This document shows positions 1-6,126 of a stretch of DNA of 6,126 nucleotides, piece by piece. The number at the start of each line of letters is the position of its first letter. The stretch's first letter is position 1. The stretch is from Candidatus Omnitrophota bacterium (GTDB taxonomy: Bacteria > Omnitrophota > Gorgyraeia > Aquiviventales > Aquiviventaceae): contig JACQHS010000124.1 in assembly GCA_016198915.1 (NCBI GenBank), positions 1-6,126 on the forward strand, given 5' to 3'. The notes beneath the pieces were generated by a model. It was not told the DNA's origin. It worked only from the letters and a program-made list of their open reading frames with translations, and searched no databases. Both the position numbers and the translations under genes were made by a program.

Positions 1-1257
1 ACCTTCAGCGACTACCTGAAGACGACCCCGCCCAACGGCACCGTGTTTCTGCCCGCGGGGAGTTACGAGGAGATGCTGGAATGGTCCGGGGGCCACTTCC
101 GGAATTTTTTCACGAAATACCCGGAAGCCTACGCGATGCAGCAAAAGATGCTCCGCGTGAGCCGGACCGTCGGAGAGCTCACGGCAAAGAACGGTCGAGA
201 AGATATACTCGACAGGGCGATGCAGGAGCTCTACGCCGCGCAATGCAACTGCGCCTACTGGCACGGCGTGTTCGGGGGACTGTACCTGACCCATCTGCGC
301 CGCGCCGTCTACTCACACCTGATTGCCGCTGAGGATTTGGTCCGTCAGGCCGCCCGAAAGCCACCTCGTGGACGGAAGGGCGCCAAGGACCCCGGGGTTC
401 TGCTCGCCATCTCGGATGCCGACAGCGACGGTCAGGAAGAAGTCAGCCTGACGACCAACACCATGCAGCTGATGGTGGATCCCGCCGAGGGGGGGACCGT
501 CACGGAATGGAGTCTCTCTCAATCCCGCATCAATCTCCTCGATACCTTGAGCCGGCGCCACGAGCCGTATCATGACAAGCTGCGATTGACCCAACCGCAG
601 CCGGCAAGGTCCGGCGGCTCAGGGGTGGCGAGCATCCATGACATCCTGGGAGTGAAAGAACAGAATCTCGAGTCGTACCTCGTGTACGACGATCATCGGC
701 GCAGCGCCTTCCTCGACTACGGGCTGCAAAGCCTGCCCTCCCTGCAGGAAGTTGTGCGTTCCGCCTGGGGAGAGCGGCGCCTCTGGTCTCTCGGGCCGTA
801 TCAGCTGGAGCGCGCGGTCTCCGGTAAACACGGCGAGAAGGCCGCGACCGTCACGATGACGCGGCGCGTCTCTGAATGGCGCATGCGCAAAACCGTCGCG
901 ATGGCGTCTCAGCGGCCGGCCGTCACGTGCCTCTATGAGGTGGAGGGGCCTGAGATTCCCGTCGTGGCGTTGGAATTCAACCTGTCGCTGCGCGATGACC
1001 GGTGGCTGACCACGGCCCAGCAGCATCTGCAGGTGCGTCAGTTCGATGTCGTGGAGCCTGCCGTGGACGTCGGGGTGCGGTTAGCCATCGAGCCCGCCGC
1101 AACACTGTTGTCGTTTCCCATCGAGACCGTCTCCGAGTCGGAAGGTGGGCTGGAGCGCACCTTTCAGGGAATCTGCCTCCTGTTGCTCTGGACGCTCAAC
1201 GGCGCGGGGAAGTGGGAAACCCGCGTCGAGTGGACGATCGGGGGCGCCTCATCATGA
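1..1257 (+). CDS. GH57 alpha-amylase/4-alpha-glucanotransferase-type protein, C-terminal part (5' truncated by window)
   Basis: The frame is open from base 1 and ends at TGA 1255-1257, giving the last 418 residues of a longer protein; GH57 enzymes of this type are commonly around 650-700 residues. The GTG at 43 is an internal Val, because the reading continues upstream with family-like sequence (TFSDYLKTTPPNGT, then FLPAGSYEEMLEWS). The segment CNCAYWHGVFGGLYLTHLR (fragment residues 82-100) is typical of the domain (DUF1925) that follows the GH57 catalytic barrel. The stretch around HDILGVKEQNLESYLVYDD (about residues 213-231) through to the C-terminus resembles the beta-sandwich DUF1926. The catalytic nucleophile and acid/base would lie upstream and cannot be checked. 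The family hydrolyses or transfers alpha-1,4-glucan chains. No signal peptide can be judged. It is probably cytoplasmic glycogen or maltodextrin metabolism, which fits the PTS proteins that follow; amylase versus glucanotransferase activity cannot be decided here. Confidence 0.9.
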   Translation, partial: TFSDYLKTTPPNGTVFLPAGSYEEMLEWSGGHFRNFFTKYPEAYAMQQKMLRVSRTVGELTAKNGREDILDRAMQELYAAQCNCAYWHGVFGGLYLTHLRRAVYSHLIAAEDLVRQAARKPPRGRKGAKDPGVLLAISDADSDGQEEVSLTTNTMQLMVDPAEGGTVTEWSLSQSRINLLDTLSRRHEPYHDKLRLTQPQPARSGGSGVASIHDILGVKEQNLESYLVYDDHRRSAFLDYGLQSLPSLQEVVRSAWGERRLWSLGPYQLERAVSGKHGEKAATVTMTRRVSEWRMRKTVAMASQRPAVTCLYEVEGPEIPVVALEFNLSLRDDRWLTTAQQHLQVRQFDVVEPAVDVGVRLAIEPAATLLSFPIETVSESEGGLERTFQGICLLLLWTLNGAGKWETRVEWTIGGASS

Positions 1258-1398
1258 TCCCACCCCCTGCTGGTCGCAGCGACACATTCAGGGACTGCCA
1301 CGCAGGTCGCTGCGGGCGCGGCGGGTTTGGGAAGTCCTTTGCAACCGGTTCAACCCGCCGCGCGTCCGCCTGCGGCGGACGCCAGCAGGGGGTGGGAT
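1257..1398 (+). promoter_or_regulatory. Structured leader upstream of ptsH: closing stem plus three hairpins
   Basis: A perfect 17-bp inverted repeat closes the region: ATCCCACCCCCTGCTGG at 1257-1273 pairs with 1382-1398. Inside it are three consecutive perfect stems: 1275-1283 with 1306-1314 (9 bp), 1316-1327 with 1352-1363 (12 bp), and 1362-1370 with 1374-1382 (9 bp, TGC loop). The last stem shares two bases with the 12-bp stem and one with the closing stem, so only minor trimming is needed for all to coexist as a four-way junction. The right closing arm contains the ptsH SD and the first two bases of its ATG. The left arm begins at the last base of the upstream stop codon. There is no T-run, so it is not a classical intrinsic terminator. 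It could be a translational control element or a small MITE-like insert with terminal inverted repeats. The pairings are seen directly; the role is inferred. Confidence 0.6.
1387..1392 (+). promoter_or_regulatory. Shine-Dalgarno of ptsH, inside the closing stem
   Basis: AGGGGG lies 4 nt before the ATG at 1397, within a purine-rich run. It supports this start over any in-frame upstream extension. Every base of it is paired in the 17-bp inverted repeat 1257-1273/1382-1398, so accessibility would depend on that stem being open. Confidence 0.55.
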
Positions 1399-1684
1399 GA
1401 CGCGCCTGCAGCGGACGGTGTCCGTCGTGCACCGGCAGGGTCTCCATGCCCGGCCGGCCGCCCTGTTTGTGCAGACGGCAAAACGATTCGACTGCCGGGT
1501 GACGGTCAAGAAAGGCCGAAAGATCGTCGACGGCAAGTCGATCATGGGACTTCTGACCCTCGCGGCCAATGCCGGTGCGCGCATTGTCATCATGACCGAG
1601 GGCACCGACGCGTCGGAGGCGCTGGAGGCGCTCGCCCGGCTCGTGACCGAACCCTTACCCGAGCCTTCCAAATCCCCCAAATGA
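1397..1684 (+). CDS. ptsH: Phosphocarrier protein HPr
   Basis: This is a 95-residue protein, slightly longer than the usual 85-90 because of a short Pro/Ser/Lys-rich tail (EPLPEPSKSPK). HPr accepts phosphate from enzyme I on a histidine and passes it to sugar-specific EIIA proteins in the cytoplasm. The active-site motif GLHARPA places the phosphorylated His at residue 17. The second signature, GKSIMGLL, places the regulatory Ser at 48, with the same 31-residue separation as His15/Ser46 in Bacillus HPr. That Ser context suggests control by an HPr kinase/phosphorylase, although no such gene is in the window. The ATG at 1397 is chosen because it follows a purine-rich SD and gives a normal HPr N-terminus. 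The frame stays open upstream to about 1145, but that extension overlaps the GH57 gene and the leader. Its TGA overlaps the ptsI start (ATGA). Confidence 0.95.
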   Translation: MTRLQRTVSVVHRQGLHARPAALFVQTAKRFDCRVTVKKGRKIVDGKSIMGLLTLAANAGARIVIMTEGTDASEALEALARLVTEPLPEPSKSPK

Positions 1685-3429
1685 TTACTTTGAAGGGCAT
1701 TCCCGCTGCACCCGGCGTCGCGATGGGCAACGCGCTCTTCCTGGATGACAGCGAAGAGCTGCTCGTGCCCAAGCGCACCATCATGGAGGAGCAAATCCCC
1801 GGGGAAGTCCTGCGGCTGGAAGAAGCGCTGATCAAAACCCGCCATCAGATCCTCGACATCCAGAAGCGGCTCTCGGACGATCTGGGACAGGAGCACGCGG
1901 AGATCTTCAACGCCCATATCCTCGTCCTCGAAGACCAGTCGCTGCGCGAAGAGGTCATCAACGGCCTCAAGACGCAGCGCCTCAACGTCGAGGTCATCTT
2001 CAACGATATTGTCCGCCGCCATCTCAAGGCGTTCTCGCGCACGGAGGATGAGTACCTGCGGGAGCGCACCGCGGATATCAACGACGTCCGCAAGCGGGTC
2101 CTGCGCAATCTGCTGGGCAAGCACACCGACCTGCTCCGGGAGCTCCGCGAACCGGTGATCATCGTGGCGCGCGACCTCTCGCCGTCTGAAACCGCCCAGA
2201 TGCACAAGCAGAAGATCCTCGCGTTTATCACCGATGTGGGCGGGCGGACCAGCCACACAGCGATCATGGCCAAGTCGCTGGAGATCCCGGCGGTCGTCGG
2301 ATTGGTCTCGGCGACCCAGCGCATCCGCAAAGGCAATTTCGTGATCGTGGACGGCACCCGCGGGGAGGTCATTGTCGATCCCGACCCGCCCAGCGTCACG
2401 CGCTACGAGGTGGAGCAGCGGCGCCAGCACGAGCTCAGCCGTCAGCTGCTGCAGTTGAAGGACCTCGCCGCCGAAACGCTCGACCACCACAGCGTCAGGC
2501 TCATGGCCAACATCGAATTGCCCGGCGAAGTCCCCTCCGTGATCGCGCATGGGGCGAACGGCGTCGGGCTCTTCCGCACGGAGTTTCTCTACCTCAACCG
2601 CGCGGATTTCCCCACGGAAGAAGAACAGTACGAGGCGTACCGCGCGGTGGCCGAGCAGGTCAAACCGCATGCCGTCATCATCCGGACGATGGACCTCGGC
2701 GGCGACAAGTTCCTCTCGCCGCTGCAGCTGCCAGCGGAAATGAATCCGTTCATGGGCTGGCGGGCGATTCGCTTTAGCCTCGCGCGGCCTGACATTTTCC
2801 GCATCCAGCTGCGGGCCGTCCTGCGCGCCAGCGTCCACGGCCACCTGAAGTTGATGTACCCCATGATCACCGGGTTGGAGGAACTGCGGCGGGCCAACGA
2901 GATCTTCCGCGAGGTTCGGCAGGAACTGACGACGGAGGGGGTGCCCATCGCCGAGAAGGTCGAAGTGGGCGCCATGATCGAAGTCCCCTCGGCCGCGATG
3001 ACCTGCGATCTCTTGGCGAAGGAAGTGAGTTTCTTTTCCATTGGGACCAACGACCTGATCCAGTACGCGCTGGCCGTCGACCGCGTCAATGAGAAGATCG
3101 CCTACCTCTATGAACCGACCCACCCGGCGATCCTCCGGCTGGTCAAACAGATCATCGACGTGGGGCACGCGGCCAACATCGAAGTCGGGATGTGCGGGGA
3201 GATGGCCGGGGAGCCGCCGCTCGCCCTGCTGCTCTTGGGCATGGGGCTGGATGAGTTTTCGACGTCGCCGGTGCAGGTGCCGCTCGTCAAACGCGTCATC
3301 CGGGCCGTGGAATACTCCTTCGCCAAATCGGTGGTCGAGCAAGTGCTGACGCTGCGGACGTCGAAAGAGGTCGAGGGGTTTCTCCTCGCCAGCCTCAAAC
3401 AAGTCGCCCCCGACCTTGTTGAAACCTGA
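1681..3429 (+). CDS. ptsI: Phosphoenolpyruvate-protein phosphotransferase (PTS enzyme I)
   Basis: The protein has 582 residues, close to the usual ~575. Enzyme I takes phosphate from PEP onto a histidine and hands it to HPr, the first step of the PTS. The N-terminus MITLKGIPAAPGVAMG is typical. The HPr-binding and phosphohistidine domain follows, with GGRTSHTAIMAKSLEIPAVVG carrying the phosphorylated His192. The C-terminal PEP-binding barrel shows RTMDLGGDK, NPFMGWRAIR, EVPSAA, FSIGTNDLIQY and VGMCGEMAGEP, with the catalytic Cys at 505. All key residues are intact. There is no SD before 1681; the start overlaps the ptsH stop by 4 nt, so translation is probably coupled to ptsH. No EII components are adjacent. 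There is no sign of an extra GAF or EIIA domain, so it is ordinary enzyme I and not PtsP (EI-Ntr) or a fusion. Confidence 0.96.
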   Translation: MITLKGIPAAPGVAMGNALFLDDSEELLVPKRTIMEEQIPGEVLRLEEALIKTRHQILDIQKRLSDDLGQEHAEIFNAHILVLEDQSLREEVINGLKTQRLNVEVIFNDIVRRHLKAFSRTEDEYLRERTADINDVRKRVLRNLLGKHTDLLRELREPVIIVARDLSPSETAQMHKQKILAFITDVGGRTSHTAIMAKSLEIPAVVGLVSATQRIRKGNFVIVDGTRGEVIVDPDPPSVTRYEVEQRRQHELSRQLLQLKDLAAETLDHHSVRLMANIELPGEVPSVIAHGANGVGLFRTEFLYLNRADFPTEEEQYEAYRAVAEQVKPHAVIIRTMDLGGDKFLSPLQLPAEMNPFMGWRAIRFSLARPDIFRIQLRAVLRASVHGHLKLMYPMITGLEELRRANEIFREVRQELTTEGVPIAEKVEVGAMIEVPSAAMTCDLLAKEVSFFSIGTNDLIQYALAVDRVNEKIAYLYEPTHPAILRLVKQIIDVGHAANIEVGMCGEMAGEPPLALLLLGMGLDEFSTSPVQVPLVKRVIRAVEYSFAKSVVEQVLTLRTSKEVEGFLLASLKQVAPDLVET

Positions 3430-3432
3430 TGC

Positions 3433-3565
3433 AAGCACCAAGCTCCAAGCACCAAATTCCAAACAAGCACCAAGCTCCAAGCACCAAATTCCAAACATCT
3501 CGTTTGGTGCTTGGAATTTGGAATTTGGAATTTGTTTGGTGCTTGGGATTTGGTGCTTGGTGCTT
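3433..3565. repeat. Mirror-symmetric heptamer (CCAA/TTGG) inverted repeat
   Basis: The gap between ptsI and the nucleotidyltransferase is built almost wholly of 7-nt units. The left arm, 3435-3494, is four NNNCCAA heptads, a 4-nt joint ACAA, and four more heptads; NNN runs GCA, GCT, GCA, ATT in both blocks. A 9-nt centre ACATCTCGT (3495-3503) follows. The right arm, 3504-3563, is four TTGGNNN heptads, a 4-nt joint TTGT, and four heptads; NNN runs TGC, AAT, AAT, AAT, then TGC, GAT, TGC, TGC. Both arms are 60 nt, and each CCAA faces a TTGG in register, while most NNN triplets do not match. Positions 3432-3463 and 3464-3495 are also an exact 32-nt tandem duplication. It is AT-richer than its flanks. 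It may act as an mRNA hairpin or be a dispersed genomic repeat. Confidence 0.9.
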
Positions 3566-3568
3566 TCG

Positions 3569-4326
3569 ATGGCTTTGACTGCCATTCTGCTGGCCGGCGG
3601 CTATGCGACGCGGCTCTACCCGTTGACCCGGGACACGCCGAAGGCGCTGCTGCCGTTGGGCGGGGGGGTCATTTTGGACGCGGTGGTGAAGAGCCTCGAG
3701 CGCGTCGCAGGGATTGACCAGCGTCTCTTGGTGACGAACCACCGGTTCGCCGAGCAGTTTCTCGCCTGGCAGCGAAGGCACCGGCAGGACGTCCGGATCG
3801 TGGATGACGGCACGGACACCGTCGAGAACCGGCTGGGGGCGATTCGCGACCTGGAGTTGGCCAGAACGCACGTCGCCGGGCGCGGCGATCTGCTGGTGGT
3901 GGGCACCGACAATCTGTTTACCTGGCCACTGGAAGACTTCGTGGACAGCGCCCAGCGTCATCGGCCGGATCCGAGCATCGCGCTCTGGGAGGCGCCTTCA
4001 ACCGCCGCCGCAACACAGTTCGGGGTCGTGACGCGCGATCCGACTTCGCGCATCACGTCGTTTGTGGAAAAATCACCGCAGCCGCCGTCGCGGGAAGTGG
4101 CCCTGTGTGTGTATTACTTTCCCGAAGCGATGTGCGGCCAGATCAAGGAATTTCTGGATGAGGGCGGCAATCCCGACGCCCCGGGATACTTCATCCAATG
4201 GCTGGCGCGCCGCGGACCCGTCTTTGGCCTCCTGATGCAGGGCGCATGGTATGATATCGGGACCCTGGAAGCCTATCAGGCGGCGGTGAAGGCCTGGTCC
4301 CACGACACGACGAAGGAGGCACGAGG

Positions 4327-4330
<4 letters not shown>
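3569..4330 (+). CDS. Sugar-phosphate nucleotidyltransferase (RmlA/GlmU-like, substrate unknown)
   Basis: This 253-residue single-domain protein belongs to the NTP-transferase family, which joins a sugar-1-phosphate to an NTP to make an NDP-sugar and pyrophosphate. The N-terminal signature is LLAGGYATRLYPLTRDTPKALLPLGG (residues 7-32), with Arg15 and Lys25 at the usual nucleotide and phosphate contact positions. GTDNLF contains Asp114, the likely metal ligand, and WYDIGTLEAY contains Asp229, the likely second metal ligand. There is no C-terminal hexapeptide-repeat domain, so it is not a bifunctional GlmU. The ATG at 3569 is chosen because family homology starts there. It has no SD, since the heptamer repeat runs to within a few bases of it. 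The frame stays open through the repeat back to a TTG at 3416, but that N-terminus would be repeat-encoded (LQAPNSKQAP..., FGAWNLEFGI...). The stop overlaps the metK start by 4 nt. Confidence 0.85.
4313..4319 (+). promoter_or_regulatory. Shine-Dalgarno of metK
   Basis: AAGGAGG lies 7 nt before the ATG at 4327, within the last codons of the nucleotidyltransferase gene. It is the strongest canonical SD for an ATG start in the window and fixes the metK start. Confidence 0.8.
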
Positions 4331-5556
<1,226 letters not shown>

Positions 5557-5557
5557 T

Positions 5558-6126
5558 ATCGCCACGCGACGCGCTCATATCAAAAATTCCGCGCTGGCCA
5601 AGGCCGGCCGGTCCAAGATCGCCTGGGCCGAGAGCCAGATGCCGGTGTTGTTGAAGATCCGTTCCCGCGCGGCCCGGACGAAGCCGCTCAAGGGCTTTCG
5701 CATCGCTGCCTGCCTCCACGTCACGACGGAGACCGCGCACTTGATGCTCACCCTGCGGGCAGCCGGAGCCCACGTCGCCCTCTGCGCGTCCAACCCGCTG
5801 TCCACCCAGGATGACGTCGCGGCCAGTTTGGTCGCCGACTACGGCATCCCGGTCTTTGCGGTGCGCGGGGAGGATCGGCGGACCTACTACGATCACATCC
5901 AGGCCGTGCTCGGCATCTCGCCCCACGTGACGATGGATGATGGGGCTGACCTGGTTTCAACAATTCACAAGCAGCCGTCTCGGTTCGGCAAGGATGTCGT
6001 CGGAGGCACTGAGGAGACGACGACCGGCGTCATCCGGCTCCAGAGCCTCGATGCGCAGCGAAAGCTGCGCTATCCGGTGATTTCGGTCAACGATGCCGAC
6101 ACGAAGCACTTGTTCGATAACCGCTA
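5558..6126 (+). CDS. ahcY: Adenosylhomocysteinase (S-adenosylhomocysteine hydrolase), N-terminal part, 3' truncated by window
   Basis: The frame is open from after TGA 5531-5533 to the window end, giving about 189 residues of a protein usually 400-470 long. The enzyme is NAD-dependent and splits S-adenosylhomocysteine into adenosine and homocysteine, relieving inhibition of methyltransferases. Recognisable blocks are KIAWAESQMPVL, RIAACLHVTTETAHLM, the signature CASNPLSTQDDVAA, MDDGADLV (Asp131), GGTEETTTGVIRL (Glu152/153) and NDADTKHLFDNR (Lys183, Asp187, Asn188), covering the known substrate-contacting residues. The NAD-binding domain lies beyond the window. No in-frame ATG, GTG or TTG exists before ATG 5639, which would remove 27 residues including the conserved KIAWAESQ. 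The SD AGGAGG points to ATC 5558, followed by ATRRAHIKNSALAKAG. Either a rare ATC start is used or a base is miscalled (ATG). It follows metK by one base. Confidence 0.95.
   Translation, partial: MATRRAHIKNSALAKAGRSKIAWAESQMPVLLKIRSRAARTKPLKGFRIAACLHVTTETAHLMLTLRAAGAHVALCASNPLSTQDDVAASLVADYGIPVFAVRGEDRRTYYDHIQAVLGISPHVTMDDGADLVSTIHKQPSRFGKDVVGGTEETTTGVIRLQSLDAQRKLRYPVISVNDADTKHLFDNR

Noticed and set aside
81..332. Small open frame inside the GH57 gene
   Set aside because: It is an Arg/Ala-rich shadow in an alternate frame without an SD or family resemblance.
1145..1396. In-frame N-terminal extension of HPr
   Set aside because: It overlaps the GH57 gene in another frame and the structured leader. 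HPr homology begins at 1397, which has an SD.
1257..1398. tRNA or a known riboswitch in the GH57-ptsH gap
   Set aside because: The multi-stem outline recalls a cloverleaf, but there is no T-loop GTTCRA context, anticodon arm or acceptor geometry, and no known riboswitch core was recognised.
1327..1680. In-frame upstream extension of enzyme I
   Set aside because: It lies in the +1 frame of ptsH, and enzyme I proteins start with the LKGIPAAPG block, which follows ATG 1681.
3432..3563. CRISPR array
   Set aside because: The repeats are contiguous with no unique spacers, the unit is 7 nt, and no cas genes are nearby.
3435..3563. Intrinsic terminator after ptsI
   Set aside because: The hairpin is very long, interrupted every 7 nt and not followed by a U-run; the next gene starts at once. 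Some effect on read-through cannot be excluded.
1288..3585. 765-codon open frame on the minus strand opposite ptsI
   Set aside because: It is the antisense shadow of the high-GC ptsI gene. Its composition is Arg/His/Asp-rich with no family resemblance, and its N-terminus is encoded by the heptamer repeat.

Overview
The window is a GC-rich, single-direction bacterial gene block with all recognisable genes on the + strand. It starts inside one gene and ends inside another. The gene content and sequence style suggest an uncultured, metagenome-type bacterium: a GH57 amylase-type enzyme, free HPr and enzyme I with no adjacent sugar-specific EII, a compact sugar nucleotidyltransferase, and adjacent metK and ahcY. 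Heptameric TTGG/CCAA repeats of the kind found in genomes of candidate phyla also occur. Omnitrophota or a relative in the Planctomycetota-Verrucomicrobiota group is my best guess, but this is an impression, not a demonstrated placement.

Layout: (1) 1-1257, C-terminal part of a GH57 alpha-amylase/4-alpha-glucanotransferase-type protein. (2) 1258-1396, a short intergenic region that can fold almost completely into a closing stem plus three hairpins; the closing stem contains the ptsH ribosome-binding site. (3) 1397-1684, ptsH (HPr), overlapping by 4 nt with (4) 1681-3429, ptsI (enzyme I). (5) 3430-3568, a mirror-symmetric heptamer repeat that fills the whole gap. (6) 3569-4330, a sugar-phosphate nucleotidyltransferase, overlapping by 4 nt with (7) 4327-5556, metK. 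(8) 5558-6126 (running off the end), ahcY, which has a strong Shine-Dalgarno but no ATG, GTG or TTG at the proper start.

Functionally, the left half concerns alpha-glucan handling and the general phosphotransfer proteins of the PTS: PEP to enzyme I to HPr. HPr has both the catalytic His17 and a Gram-positive-like regulatory Ser48 context. The right half concerns sugar-nucleotide formation and the activated-methyl cycle: MetK makes S-adenosylmethionine and AhcY removes S-adenosylhomocysteine. ATGA stop/start overlaps at ptsH-ptsI and nucleotidyltransferase-metK, and an SD for ahcY inside the last codons of metK, point to operon-like translation. The two non-coding gaps are the most unusual parts of the window.

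The individual protein families are all known. The items most worth a second look are the ptsH leader fold, the exactly mirrored heptamer repeat and the apparent ATC start of ahcY.
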